Program-made: the position numbers and the translations under genes
Shown here: piece by piece, positions 25,140 to 32,577 of the stretch
Layout: each line of letters begins with the position of its first letter
How positions within the stretch are numbered: position 1 is the stretch's first letter
Notes under the pieces: generated by a model
Told to the model about the DNA's origin: nothing
Databases searched by the model: none
Seen by the model: only the letters and a program-made list of their open reading frames with translations
Origin: a virus
Strand: one strand, 5' to 3'
Length of the DNA: 37,702 bases
Virus record (IMG/VR): IMGVR_UViG_3300025162_000103
Coordinates: 1-37,702 of that record

Positions 25140-25820
25140 ATGACAATACAAAACAAAACAATATATGGACTCAGCATCGAGTCACAGTGGAATCAAATTC
25201 TCGATATCCATTGCTTAAAGCTGGCCAAAGAGCATCATCCAGACTGGTATCGATGGAGACTCACGAACAATTATGAACGTGCAGTATTCCTGAAAAACGA
25301 TCCAGTATTCCCGAGAGAATCATCGAGGTATATCTGGGCCAATAAGAATTTACTCGGCACCAATGTCCTAGAGGTCGGCTGCTCCACAGGATATGGCTGC
25401 CAATTCCTACCAAATCACATCACATATCTTGGCCTCGATTACGACCCCATCATCATCGATGTGGCCAAAGAGCAAGACTGGCACGAAAATGCCAAATTCT
25501 CATGCACCGACATCAATGAGATCAACCTGGCACAATTTGACACCATCATTGCTTTTGAGGTGATCGAGCATTTGAACAATGGCCTCGAGCTGGTGGACAA
25601 ACTCAAATCACATTGCAGACGATTACTCATCACAGTGCCATGGAATGAGCCACCAGGCTTTTGGGGCGAACATCACAAATTGCATGGCCTCAATGAATCC
25701 AATTTCCCTGGCTTTGAATTCAACTACATTGACCAACATGGCCGGATCACTGAAACAGTGGCACCGATCAGCCAGGACAATCAATTCAATTTGATGATTG
25801 CGAGGTGGGATCGTGGATAG
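25140..25820 (+). CDS. SAM-dependent methyltransferase, class I
   Basis: A 226-residue protein. SAM-binding motif I VLEVGCSTGYG is at 76-86, acidic motif II GLDYD at 98-102, and FEVIEHL (139-145) followed by LLITVPWNEPPGF is typical of Methyltransf_11/23 enzymes. The substrate is not readable. Since two glycosyltransferase genes follow with overlaps, a sugar or surface-glycan substrate is plausible. Its GGCC-rich composition returns to the genome average, so it is outside the adhesin island. The ATG lies four bases after the previous stop. Confidence 0.85.
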   Translation: MTIQNKTIYGLSIESQWNQILDIHCLKLAKEHHPDWYRWRLTNNYERAVFLKNDPVFPRESSRYIWANKNLLGTNVLEVGCSTGYGCQFLPNHITYLGLDYDPIIIDVAKEQDWHENAKFSCTDINEINLAQFDTIIAFEVIEHLNNGLELVDKLKSHCRRLLITVPWNEPPGFWGEHHKLHGLNESNFPGFEFNYIDQHGRITETVAPISQDNQFNLMIARWDRG

Positions 25821-26784
25821 TGTACTTTGCAGCATTGGCACCAGAGGCCGATATGACACAACCCTACCCTTGGCCTTGGCAGCCATCATCAATCAGACCA
25901 AACGGCCAGACAAGGTGGTCATCTTTGATGACAATGACACTCCAAGGGATGTCAGGAATGAGCTGATATACCGAAATTTATTCCAAATGATGGATATCAA
26001 GGGGATCAAGTGGGAATGGCTCTATGCTGCCAAAAAGGGCACTCATTACAATCACCAGGCTGCCAACACCATGGGATATAAATGGGTTTGGCGTATGGAT
26101 GACGATGCCATCCCAGAATCCGATGTCTTGAGGACTTTGCTGAGTTTTGCAATATTCAGCAATGCTGGGGCAGTCGGTGGCTCGATACTCACTCCACCAT
26201 TGAATTTTGAAAATAGCAATCCAACTGGCTATATCGAGAATATAGCGACCGAGCCAAACCCACAATGGCGAATCATCACCAGACGGCAGCAAGTCGAGCA
26301 TTTGCATTGCTCATTTCTATACCGAGCTGGAGTGCATGATTACAATTTGGGACTCTCCAGAGTGGCCCATCGAGAGGAAACACTATTCACATATGGATTG
26401 CACAAAAAAGGATTTGGAATATTCATTGTGCCCGATGCGATTACCTGGCACTTGAAAAACCCGAGTGGTGGTATTAGGTCAGAGACTGACGCATCGATGT
26501 ATTCCCATGATGAACAGATATTCCAGAATTTTCTGGCATTCAAGAACAACACCATTGTGGTTTTGAATTGTGGACTTGGGGATCATTTGGTTTTCAAGAA
26601 AGTGCTGCCAGATATCAAAAACCCAATGATCTTCAGCTGCTACCCTGAAGTGATACCAGGCGAATCCATTGCTGCTGCTCAAAACCTATTTGGCAACATT
26701 GACCAGTGGAATATATACCTTAAGATGGCTCAGTGGAAATGGAATCAGCCACTCGAGGCAGCATTCAGGAGAATGTATCTATGA
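25813..26784 (+). CDS. Glycosyltransferase family 2, with GT-B-like C-terminal segment
   Basis: A 323-residue protein. GTG 25813 is the preferred start because GAGG lies seven bases upstream; TTG 25798 is possible. GT2 signs: FDDND at 38-42, and the metal-binding triad MDDDA at 95-99 after WVWR, with NQAANTMG-type flanks. From about residue 245 the sequence changes to VVLNCGLGDHLVFKKVLP, which looks like the first Rossmann strand and loop of a GT9-type (heptosyltransferase-like) enzyme. The second half of such a fold is in the next gene. It overlaps both neighbours. The product could decorate tail fibres or host glycan. Confidence 0.8.
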   Translation: MDSVLCSIGTRGRYDTTLPLALAAIINQTKRPDKVVIFDDNDTPRDVRNELIYRNLFQMMDIKGIKWEWLYAAKKGTHYNHQAANTMGYKWVWRMDDDAIPESDVLRTLLSFAIFSNAGAVGGSILTPPLNFENSNPTGYIENIATEPNPQWRIITRRQQVEHLHCSFLYRAGVHDYNLGLSRVAHREETLFTYGLHKKGFGIFIVPDAITWHLKNPSGGIRSETDASMYSHDEQIFQNFLAFKNNTIVVLNCGLGDHLVFKKVLPDIKNPMIFSCYPEVIPGESIAAAQNLFGNIDQWNIYLKMAQWKWNQPLEAAFRRMYL

Positions 26785-27218
26785 TCATTATTAGTCCATA
26801 TTCAAAAAAACTAATGAATGGGAACCCCAATCCAAAGAATTACCCATATTGGCCAGAATTGATCAATCAGCTCAAGGAGCCAATCATCCAGATCGGCATC
26901 GAGGGCGAGGCGCAGCTGGTGGACGATTTCAGGCCAAATCTACCCATGGCAGAATTGATCAAATTGCTGCACAGCTGCACAACATGGATTTCATGCGATT
27001 CATTTTTCCAGCACTTGGCTTGGCTCGAGAACAAACCTGGCATTGTTTTGTGGTCAGTATCAGACCCATTGATATTTGGCCATCCAGAGAATATCAATTT
27101 ATTGAAAGATCGAGCAAATCTGGCCAAAGATCAATTTCTCTGGTGGGAAGATCAGGAATACCAAAAAGACGCATTTATCCACCCAAATGAGGTTATCAAA
27201 AACTTAAAATTGCTCTAA
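26781..27218 (+). CDS. GT9-like glycosyltransferase fragment (C-terminal half)
   Basis: A 145-residue protein from ATG 26781, overlapping the GT2 stop by four bases. The pattern MAELIKLLHSCTTWISCDSF, then FQHLAWLENKPGIVLWSVSD and PLIFGHPENINLL matches the nucleotide-sugar-binding half of GT9 heptosyltransferases (D-S-G-x-x-H-L-A-x region). The N-terminal half of a normal GT9 enzyme is missing here but a GLGD segment is at the end of the preceding gene. It may therefore act only together with that protein. Confidence 0.6.
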   Translation: MIIISPYSKKLMNGNPNPKNYPYWPELINQLKEPIIQIGIEGEAQLVDDFRPNLPMAELIKLLHSCTTWISCDSFFQHLAWLENKPGIVLWSVSDPLIFGHPENINLLKDRANLAKDQFLWWEDQEYQKDAFIHPNEVIKNLKLL

Positions 27219-27241
27219 AATTCAGCATATTTGGGGGCACT

Positions 27242-27412
27242 ATGACTGAAACTGAGGCCAGACTGAATTCCCATGAGGCGGTTTGTGCCTTGAGGTATGA
27301 GCAAATCAATGCCAGGCTTAAACGACTCGAGCAAATAATGATCACCAGTGCTGGGCTGGTGATGACTGGCTGCATTGGCACCATCTTCACGTTTATATTG
27401 GTTCACAAGTAA
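27242..27412 (+). CDS. Small membrane protein, XhlA/holin-like
   Basis: A 56-residue protein with a GGGGG ribosome site. An N-terminal coiled helix (ARLNSHEAVCALRYEQINAR, then LKRLEQ) is followed by one membrane segment (about 33-54, ITSAGLVMTGCIGTIFTFIL). That is the architecture of XhlA-type accessory lysis proteins, and it opens the lysis cluster. Its stop overlaps the following ATG. A role in lysis is inferred from architecture and place. Confidence 0.65.
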   Translation: MTETEARLNSHEAVCALRYEQINARLKRLEQIMITSAGLVMTGCIGTIFTFILVHK

Positions 27413-27885
27413 TGGATCCCATCACAGTATTTGCAGCGTGTAAAGCTGCCCATGCTGGTATTCGGGAGTGTATTGATCTCTACCAAGATTTCAAGAAAGA
27501 CGGAAAAGACGTAGGAGATATCGTTGGAGACATTGGCAAGAATTTGGGATCATTCTTCACCCATCAAGAAACCCTTAAAGAAGCTGAAAAAGAAGAAAAA
27601 CTCAAGCCACTCGATAAAAAGACTAGCATCAATGAAGAAGCGATGAATCGGATCATGCGTCAAGAGCAGATTCAGCGCATGGAAACCGAATTGCGAGAAA
27701 TGATCATATACCAGGTCGGAATGCCTGGCCTCTGGAGCAAATTTGTTGATATGCGAGAGGTGGTCAGAAAAGAGCGAGAAAAAATCGAGCGTGAACAAAA
27801 AAAGCCATTGAAATGGCTGCACTCAAGAGGAGGCAGTTCATTAATAAATGGCAAGTCAGGGCAGCACTATGCACTGGCATTTTGA
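27412..27885 (+). CDS. Conserved phage protein in lysis cluster, unknown function
   Basis: A 157-residue protein. The opening MDPITVFAACKAAHAGIREC and the GKDVGDIVGDIGKNLGSFF region recall a protein found in many aquatic phages beside lysis or structural genes. The middle and end are a long charged helix (QEQIQRMETELREMI, VVRKEREKIEREQKKP), likely coiled coil. No catalytic residues are recognised. The last 73 bases overlap a small membrane protein gene in another frame. Confidence 0.65.
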   Translation: MDPITVFAACKAAHAGIRECIDLYQDFKKDGKDVGDIVGDIGKNLGSFFTHQETLKEAEKEEKLKPLDKKTSINEEAMNRIMRQEQIQRMETELREMIIYQVGMPGLWSKFVDMREVVRKEREKIEREQKKPLKWLHSRGGSSLINGKSGQHYALAF

Positions 27886-27971
27886 TTTTGTTTTTGACAT
27901 TTTGTGCTTTAATGTATGCAATTCATTTGGACTATCAGAAAAGCAAATATCATTTGGAGGATAAAAAATGA
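27813..27971 (+). CDS. Small single-pass membrane protein, holin/spanin-like
   Basis: A 52-residue frame. It begins inside the preceding gene in another frame, has a basic N-terminus (ALKRRQFINKWQ), one strong membrane segment (AALCTGILILFLTFCALMYA) and a polar C-terminus, and its TGA overlaps the holin ATG (ATGA). This layout is seen in short holins and inner-membrane spanins encoded inside neighbouring lysis genes. Codon use and coupling support a real gene; function is inferred. Confidence 0.65.
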   Translation: MAALKRRQFINKWQVRAALCTGILILFLTFCALMYAIHLDYQKSKYHLEDKK

Positions 27972-28462
27972 GCTGGATTGAAAGTATTGCACCCACAGTG
28001 GCCAGCTGTCTTGGCGGCCCATTGGCTGGATTGGCCATCGAGGGTTTGTCCAAGGCACTTGGCATCGATGCCGACAAGGTTCAGGAAACCATCAATTCTG
28101 GCAAGATGACATCGGATCAGATTGCAGCATTACAGCTGGCCGAGACTAATCTTAAGGCCAAGGCTCAAGAGCTGGGATTGGACTTTGAGCAGCTGGCGGT
28201 GCAAGATCGAAAATCAGCCAGGGATATGCAGATCAACACCAAGAGCTGGATTCCACCCATTCTGGCCATTGGCATCACCATCGGGTTTTTTGGGATTATG
28301 TATGGAATGATGTCTGGCCGAGTCACATCCAGTGACGCATTAATGCTGCTGCTGGGCAGTCTGGGGACTGCATGGACTGGCGTGATTTCGTTTTATTTTG
28401 GTAGTTCAGCATCGAGCCAAAATAAGGATCAATTACTTCACCAGAGCACACCCATCAAATGA
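27968..28462 (+). CDS. Holin of the 3TM (GTA holin-like) family
   Basis: A 164-residue protein. The N-terminal part is soluble (CLGGPLAGLAIEGLSKALGI, EQLAVQDRKSARDMQIN), and the D-R-x-S-A-R-x-M-Q segment before the first membrane helix is a family hallmark. Two strong membrane segments follow (SWIPPILAIGITIGFFGIMY and LLLGSLGTAWTGVISFYFG), with the hydrophobic N-terminal stretch as a weaker third. Holins time lysis by opening the inner membrane. It overlaps the endolysin by four bases. Confidence 0.8.
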   Translation: MSWIESIAPTVASCLGGPLAGLAIEGLSKALGIDADKVQETINSGKMTSDQIAALQLAETNLKAKAQELGLDFEQLAVQDRKSARDMQINTKSWIPPILAIGITIGFFGIMYGMMSGRVTSSDALMLLLGSLGTAWTGVISFYFGSSASSQNKDQLLHQSTPIK

Positions 28463-28890
28463 CACAACTCACACCACATTTCAGTCTGGAAGAATTGACA
28501 TTCACAGAGCACAGGGAATTCTCAAATGAGCCCAATGAATCTGAAACAAAAAATCTGGAGCGTTTGGCTCAGTTCCTTGAACAAATTAAGGAATTATTGG
28601 GCAATAAGCCAATCATGGTTAACTCGGCATTTCGGTCAAAGCAAGTGAATGATGCAGTTGGCAGCAAGGACTCAAGCCAGCATCGGGTGGGTACAGCTGC
28701 CGATCTGAGAGTGCCTGGCATGACACCAGACGAGGTGGTCAAGGCCATCATTGACAGTGACTTACCATTTGACCAAGTGATCAGGGAATTTGATCGATGG
28801 ACTCATGTGTCGGTGCCCAACGACCCAGCTGGCCAGCCAAGACGGCAAGCACTAATTATCGATAAGTCTGGGACAAGAGTTTATTCTTGA
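28459..28890 (+). CDS. Endolysin, peptidase M15 (D-Ala carboxypeptidase-like)
   Basis: A 143-residue enzyme with zinc ligands in SSQHRVGTAADLRV (His75, Asp82) and RWTHVSV (His116), the S-x-H-x-x-G-x-A-x-D motif of M15 peptidases, and a catalytic acid in the VIREFD segment (Glu110). The family cuts cross-links in peptidoglycan. No signal peptide or second binding domain is visible, so it depends on the preceding holin. The gene ends the rightward late operon and overlaps a convergent small gene by 10 bases. Confidence 0.9.
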   Translation: MTQLTPHFSLEELTFTEHREFSNEPNESETKNLERLAQFLEQIKELLGNKPIMVNSAFRSKQVNDAVGSKDSSQHRVGTAADLRVPGMTPDEVVKAIIDSDLPFDQVIREFDRWTHVSVPNDPAGQPRRQALIIDKSGTRVYS

Positions 28891-29000
28891 AGCATTAAGA
28901 ATACAACAAACCAGAAAACGGCTGAGATCGAGAAAATGATCCCAGCCATTCCCAAACCAAATGCCCAGGCTAAAATATTAATCCAGTCTAAGTGTGGCAT
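28881..29000 (-). CDS. Very small membrane protein, minus strand
   Basis: A 39-residue frame, MPHLDWINILAWAFGLGMAG and then a second hydrophobic half ending FWFVVFLMLQE. It is almost entirely hydrophobic, one long or two short membrane segments. The ATG lies two bases after the stop of the preceding minus-strand gene, fitting the compact style of the operon, although the ribosome site is weak. Its end overlaps the endolysin stop. Function unknown. Confidence 0.55.
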   Translation of the reverse strand: MPHLDWINILAWAFGLGMAGIIFSISAVFWFVVFLMLQE

Positions 29001-29002
29001 GA

Positions 29003-29122
29003 TTAAAGATTGTATTTAATCTTGGCCCATTTGGTTTGATATTCCACCATGGTCGATGGTGGGACAAACCCGAATCGTTTCCAAGTATTCATCACATTTG
29101 TAAATTCTGATTTTATATACAT
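29003..29122 (-). CDS. Very small protein, minus strand, unknown
   Basis: A 39-residue frame (MYIKSEFVNVMNTWKRFGFV, then PPSTMVEYQTKWAKIKYNL) whose ATG overlaps the HTH gene stop by 10 bases and whose stop lies two bases before the next ATG. The Trp/Tyr/Lys-rich content with a helix at each end looks like a folded or nucleic-acid-binding peptide. No family is recognised. A longer frame in another phase (29016-29237) looks like a shadow. Confidence 0.5.
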   Translation of the reverse strand: MYIKSEFTNVMNTWKRFGFVPPSTMVEYQTKWAKIKYNL

Positions 29123-29313
29123 GATTGATTCTCCAAGTACCCAGCCAAATCTCTGGTATCCACAAACACTTTGATGCCATCTTTGAAAGTCTTGAATGGC
29201 AGATCGGAAGACGATCGTTTGTTGTACAAAGTGCCAACAGGCACTTTAAGCACTTCAGATGCCTCTTTGAGTGTCATTCGGACACCATATTTTTCAATTA
29301 GGTACTGATACAT
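29113..29313 (-). CDS. Small helix-turn-helix DNA-binding protein
   Basis: A 66-residue protein with MTLKEASEVLKVPVGTLYNK (13-32), a MerR/excisionase-type HTH (HTH_17), followed by the wing KDGIKVFVDTRDLAGYLE. Such proteins act as excisionases, small transcription factors or Cro-like switches. With no integrase in the window, a transcription-factor role for the neighbouring divergent promoters is more likely than excision. It overlaps the preceding minus-strand gene by 20 bases. Confidence 0.75.
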   Translation of the reverse strand: MYQYLIEKYGVRMTLKEASEVLKVPVGTLYNKRSSSDLPFKTFKDGIKVFVDTRDLAGYLENQSCI

Positions 29314-29473
29314 TGTTTAATTGATCTTTGATAATTTGGTCAGTGAGGCCAGCGAGTAATCGTCTGGCCTCTTGTATGTCCAAAAGTGTGGGTTCATTTC
29401 TGAACAAAAGCCACACTCCATTGGCAGCCAATAGAGTGTGGAAATCATTTGTGTCAAGGGAATGGGATGTCAT
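29294..29473 (-). CDS. Hypothetical small protein, minus strand
   Basis: A 59-residue protein, MTSHSLDTNDFHTLLAANGV at the N-terminus, then LFRNEPTLLDIQEARRLLAG. It is helical, with a second helix that could be a small DNA or protein contact. ATG 29473 was chosen over the in-frame TTG 29485; it overlaps the SSB stop by 20 bases. No family is recognised. Confidence 0.55.
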   Translation of the reverse strand: MTSHSLDTNDFHTLLAANGVWLLFRNEPTLLDIQEARRLLAGLTDQIIKDQLNNVSVPN

Positions 29474-30005
29474 TGTCTTGAGCAACAGTTTTCACAATTC
29501 CAAAGTCATCGATGGCACTGGCTTTTGATCCCAATGCCTCACCTTTATCAAGCATTTGGATGTTATTGAGCCAAAATGCTACCCCATTATTACCGGCTTG
29601 GGAATACGCATAGGCAGTGACCGAGACTCGGCCATAATCACCAGATACAAAGTCATTGGCAGCCATCAAAGCATTGCCATTCGCATCAACAGTACCAGGC
29701 TTTTCATTGGTCTTGCAGCGGATGAAATAGCAACCCTTGTATTGTTCACCCAAAGATGAACCATCTTGTTTTGTCTCAGTGTCTCCATCTCTCAATGGAT
29801 TTCTAAGATTGGCTGGATATTTGCCATTCCACTTTTTATCCAAAGCATTCTTCATGGCAGTTTTCAGGCCAGTAATGGTGGCCACATCAGACTTGGGGAC
29901 AATGAATTCAGTACTGAATTCTTCTTTTCCAGACATTTCATTGACCTTGGCAGATGCCCAATTCAGGTATGAAAACCGACCCCGACCAGTAACAAATTTA
30001 GACAT
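29454..30005 (-). CDS. Single-stranded DNA-binding protein, DUF2815/Enc34-like
   Basis: A 183-residue protein. The pattern FVTGRGRFSYLNWASAKVNE at the N-terminus, the KNPLRDGD-like NPLRDGDTE segment, GCYFIRCKTNEKPGTVD and the final beta region with VSVTAYAYSQAGNNGVAFWL match DUF2815 (Enc34) single-stranded DNA-binding proteins. An acidic-aromatic end (DDFGIVKTVAQDNDIPFP) follows, as in SSBs that recruit partners. These proteins coat single strands in replication and recombination. It is the first gene of the minus-strand operon, about 60 bases after a strong extended -10 promoter. Confidence 0.85.
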   Translation of the reverse strand: MSKFVTGRGRFSYLNWASAKVNEMSGKEEFSTEFIVPKSDVATITGLKTAMKNALDKKWNGKYPANLRNPLRDGDTETKQDGSSLGEQYKGCYFIRCKTNEKPGTVDANGNALMAANDFVSGDYGRVSVTAYAYSQAGNNGVAFWLNNIQMLDKGEALGSKASAIDDFGIVKTVAQDNDIPFP

Positions 30006-30062
30006 AGTTTTTCCAGTTTAAAGTTAAAGAGAATATCGAGCCATTCCTGCCCCGATGGATGG

Positions 30063-30071
30063 ACTATAACA
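30063..30071 (-). promoter_or_regulatory. Extended -10 promoter for the minus-strand operon
   Basis: Read on the minus strand the sequence is TGTTATAGT, a close fit to the extended -10 TGnTATAAT. It lies 58-66 bases before the SSB start, with no clear -35. The divergent plus-strand gene starts at 30150. Confidence 0.5.
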
Positions 30072-30094
30072 TATTTTCTCAAAATTTCCTACAA

Positions 30095-30131
30095 TTTCAC
30101 AAAATCTAATATATACTTGATTTTCCATCAC
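30095..30131 (+). promoter_or_regulatory. Shared operator-like element upstream of the SNF2 gene
   Basis: The 16-mer TTCACAAAATCTAATA (30096-30111) is followed after 9 bases by TTTTCCATCAC. The same 16-mer occurs at 36572-36587, where the companion element is present in inverted form (GTGATGGAAA, 36601-36610). TATACT at 30112-30117 could be a -10. These are candidate early-gene control sites, perhaps bound by one of the small HTH/RHH proteins. Confidence 0.45.
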
Positions 30132-30149
30132 TGAAAAACTGGATTAAAA

Positions 30150-31367
30150 ATGCTATTTCCCCACCAAGCGACCTCGAGAGAATTTCTCTTGAGGCAAAAA
30201 AGGGCCATTCTGGCCGATGAGCCGAGGGTCGGCAAAACACTACCGACAGCAGCTGCTGCACTTGAGCATTTGCCAGCTCTCATTGTTTGCCCAGCCATTG
30301 TCAAAAACGTCTGGAAACAGGCTTTTGAGGCGATGGATTTCAAAGGCGAGATCAGAGTCATCACTAGCAAAAAACAAGCGTCTGAGAGCCAATTCAGTGG
30401 CATCACCATCATCAATTACGATATTTTGAATTCACTTTGCGATATTGGCAAATATGAGACATTGGTGCTGGATGAAAGCCACAGGATCAAGTCACCCAAG
30501 GCCATCAGGACTATTGCAGCACTCAAATTAATGAAACGCATCCCAAGGGTTTACGCATTGTCTGGCACACCCATCCCAAACCGACCCATCGAATTGTGGC
30601 CACTGCTGCATGGCTTGGGGGTTTACCGCGGTGGCTGGTACGATTTTGGCGTGAGATATGCCAAATTGTGGAATGCACCCTGGGGGCTGGATACGTCTGG
30701 AGCATCAAATTTGCCCGAGCTGAGAGCAATGGTGCAGCCACATTGTTTGAGGCGCACCAAGGCCGAAATATTCACGAATTATCAGCATCCAGTGACCAGT
30801 CTGATCACGTTTGATTTGCCAATTGACAAGCGTGAACAGCAATTCGACATCGATGCGCTGATCGAGCATCCAAACCCCATGCTGGCATTCGAGGGATTGT
30901 CCTCGGTGATGCTGGAATCGGCCATCAGGAAAGTCAAACCCGCTGCCGAATTCATCGAGGCCAAGCTGGCCGATGAGCCAGTTATTGTGTTTGCCCACCA
31001 TAAAGAGGTGGTGCATCAGCTGGCCGAATTGCTGAAAGCGCATAATCCAGTCGTGATCACTGGAGACACACCAGGAGCCGAGCGAATCCAAAACTTGAGG
31101 GATTTTCAAGATGGCAAGACCAGGCTTTTTATTGGGAATATTCAAGCGTGTCAAGAGGGCATTGATTTGTCGGCAGCCGATACAGTCATTTTTGTGGAGG
31201 CCACATGGCAGACTTCAGCACTCCAACAGGCATCGAGCCGAGTCGAGAATATCAAAAAGTCTGGCACAGCTCCACTCATTTATTTACTCACGATTTCCAA
31301 CTCACTGGATCATACGATTCTGGCCAAAATCCTCAAAAAGCAAAACATTATCAACCAAATTATCTAA
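30150..31367 (+). CDS. SNF2-family (DEAD-like) helicase/ATPase
   Basis: A 405-residue protein and first gene of the rightward early operon. Motif I is DEPRVGKT at 23-30, motif II DESH at 108-111, motif III SGTPIPNRP at 138-146, and the motif V/VI region EATWQTSALQQASSRV near 355-370. It is shorter than cellular SNF2 proteins and lacks accessory domains, as usual for phage members. These ATPases move on double-stranded DNA; in phages they are linked to replication or recombination. The start has only a weak GGA ribosome site. Confidence 0.9.
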   Translation: MLFPHQATSREFLLRQKRAILADEPRVGKTLPTAAAALEHLPALIVCPAIVKNVWKQAFEAMDFKGEIRVITSKKQASESQFSGITIINYDILNSLCDIGKYETLVLDESHRIKSPKAIRTIAALKLMKRIPRVYALSGTPIPNRPIELWPLLHGLGVYRGGWYDFGVRYAKLWNAPWGLDTSGASNLPELRAMVQPHCLRRTKAEIFTNYQHPVTSLITFDLPIDKREQQFDIDALIEHPNPMLAFEGLSSVMLESAIRKVKPAAEFIEAKLADEPVIVFAHHKEVVHQLAELLKAHNPVVITGDTPGAERIQNLRDFQDGKTRLFIGNIQACQEGIDLSAADTVIFVEATWQTSALQQASSRVENIKKSGTAPLIYLLTISNSLDHTILAKILKKQNIINQII

Positions 31368-31371
31368 CCCC

Positions 31372-31557
31372 ATGGACAAAATACTCTTAAAACAAGCTGC
31401 ACGAATCATCGACCATTTGGTCGAAAACAAAGATGAGGACATCGATTGGGCACTGATCGATCGTTTTCAAGATTTACTCGAAAAACATTTGAACAGATCA
31501 ACACTCAAAATGAAAGCTCAACAAAATGCCCAAAAGAATCACCATCCCAGTCACTGA
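31372..31557 (+). CDS. Hypothetical small protein
   Basis: A 61-residue protein from ATG 31372, five bases after the helicase stop. It is acidic then basic, with a helix DEDIDWALIDRFQDLLEKHL and a His/Lys/Gln-rich tail. The end overlaps the RHH gene by 32 bases. No family is recognised. Confidence 0.55.
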   Translation: MDKILLKQAARIIDHLVENKDEDIDWALIDRFQDLLEKHLNRSTLKMKAQQNAQKNHHPSH

Positions 31558-31696
31558 CAGCATCGATGTCATCATCAATAAAGTCAGAGAAGACACCGGC
31601 ATCAGAATGTCGTATGTGCAGATCATTAATTTTTTGATCCATTTCTATATCAAACACGCAAACGAGCCAAGAACACAATGGAGGTCAATCAAATGA
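31526..31696 (+). CDS. Ribbon-helix-helix-like small protein
   Basis: A 56-residue frame: MPKRITIPVTDSIDVIINKV, then REDTGIRMSYVQIINFLIHF. The basic N-terminal strand (RITIPV) followed by two helices (DSIDVIINKVRED; SYVQIINFLIHFYIKHA) is the RHH layout of Arc/MetJ/CopG-type regulators. Its TGA overlaps the next ATG. It could regulate early promoters. Too short for default gene callers, but the fold pattern is good. Confidence 0.65.
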   Translation: MPKRITIPVTDSIDVIINKVREDTGIRMSYVQIINFLIHFYIKHANEPRTQWRSIK

Positions 31697-31968
31697 CTAT
31701 GACTAAAGATGAAGCATTAAAGATGGCACTATCCACACTGGACGAAGTAAGGCAAGAAACATTTCGATTGATGAGAGATGGCCAAAAACTTTATGCAGAA
31801 GATAAAGTATGGAGCACTATCATTTCCATCAAAGAAGTATTGGCACAACCACAACGCACATGGGTTGGACTGACCTATCAGGAAAAACATGAGATTCGAT
31901 ATAGTCATATGACTTCAGCAGAATTTATTGAGTTCATCGAAGCTAAATTAAAGGATAAAAACACATGA
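31693..31968 (+). CDS. Hypothetical early protein
   Basis: A 91-residue protein. ATG 31693 is preferred to the ATG at 31678 because GGAGG lies eight bases upstream and the ATG overlaps the previous stop (ATGA). It has a helical N-terminal half (DEALKMALSTLDEVRQET) and the TWVGLTYQEKHEIRYSHMTS segment, which recurs in small phage proteins of unknown role. It overlaps the next gene by four bases. Confidence 0.65.
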   Translation: MTMTKDEALKMALSTLDEVRQETFRLMRDGQKLYAEDKVWSTIISIKEVLAQPQRTWVGLTYQEKHEIRYSHMTSAEFIEFIEAKLKDKNT

Positions 31969-32159
31969 CACAAGATGAAATTATTGAACTGGCTAGACAG
32001 GCTGGTTTTGAAGAACATCAAGCAAAATTTGATACACGCTTTGAACCCTTTGCCAAACTGGTAGCAGAGCATGAGCGTGAGGCGTGTGCAAAGGAAGCAG
32101 AAAGAACTTTTTACTCAGTTCAAGCCGCTGAGAACATTCGAGCAAGGGGACAAGAATGA
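31965..32159 (+). CDS. Hypothetical early protein
   Basis: A 64-residue, helical, charged protein with the segment FAKLVAEHEREACAKEAERT and the ending AAENIRARGQE, a pattern common to many small proteins of proteobacterial phages. It is coupled on both sides by four-base overlaps. Function unknown. Confidence 0.65.
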   Translation: MTQDEIIELARQAGFEEHQAKFDTRFEPFAKLVAEHEREACAKEAERTFYSVQAAENIRARGQE

Positions 32160-32404
32160 CGCATGAAGAAGCAAGAAAACTGATGTTTGAGGTTTTCATC
32201 TTGAACAGAATGCCCAAAGAGGTATTGATGGCAGTTCTTGAGGCACTCAAGACTCATTATTTCAGCAAGGGATTTGAATGGGGATTTTGTGCCAGTCTTG
32301 AGGGCTGGAATGGCGAATATCCATTTTATGATAAAAACCTTGATCCAAAACTCGATGACCAATACCAAGCCATTCTCAAAGATGGATTGGGTGATACACC
32401 ATGA
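32156..32404 (+). CDS. Hypothetical early protein
   Basis: An 82-residue protein, first half helical (EEARKLMFEVFILNRMPKEV), second half aromatic-rich (HYFSKGFEWGFCASLEGWNG) and ending acidic. It is coupled to both neighbours by four-base overlaps. No family recognised. Confidence 0.6.
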   Translation: MTHEEARKLMFEVFILNRMPKEVLMAVLEALKTHYFSKGFEWGFCASLEGWNGEYPFYDKNLDPKLDDQYQAILKDGLGDTP

Positions 32405-32577
32405 GTGGCGGTGCAAGGGCTGGTTCTGGCCGTAAACGAGCCAACATCGATGGCAACCGAGTCCTCAAACTCAGGGCCGATGGTGTATCCATTCGGGAGA
32501 TTGCTGCTCGATTCAAAGTCACAGCAGCCACCATCCAATATTTTTTAAACAAACACAAAGAGGAAAATCCAAAATGA
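32401..32577 (+). CDS. Small resolvase-type HTH protein
   Basis: A 58-residue frame. A basic Gly-rich N-terminus (MSGGARAGSGRKR) precedes VLKLRADGVSIREIAARFKV and TAATIQYFLNKH, which match the Hin/resolvase HTH_7 recognition fold. Four-base overlaps couple it to both neighbours. It should bind DNA; its target is not known. The GARAGSGRK opening also resembles the start of phage terminase small subunits, but there is no room for the rest. Confidence 0.65.
   Translation: MSGGARAGSGRKRANIDGNRVLKLRADGVSIREIAARFKVTAATIQYFLNKHKEENPK

Noticed and set aside
28882-28903. AT-rich inverted repeat TATTCTT / AAGAATA between the convergent operons
   Set aside because: A seven-base AT stem without a following U run is too weak for a terminator.
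29016-29237. 73-residue minus-strand frame
   Set aside because: It overlaps most of the HTH gene; the 39-residue frame at 29003-29122 fits the operon spacing much better.
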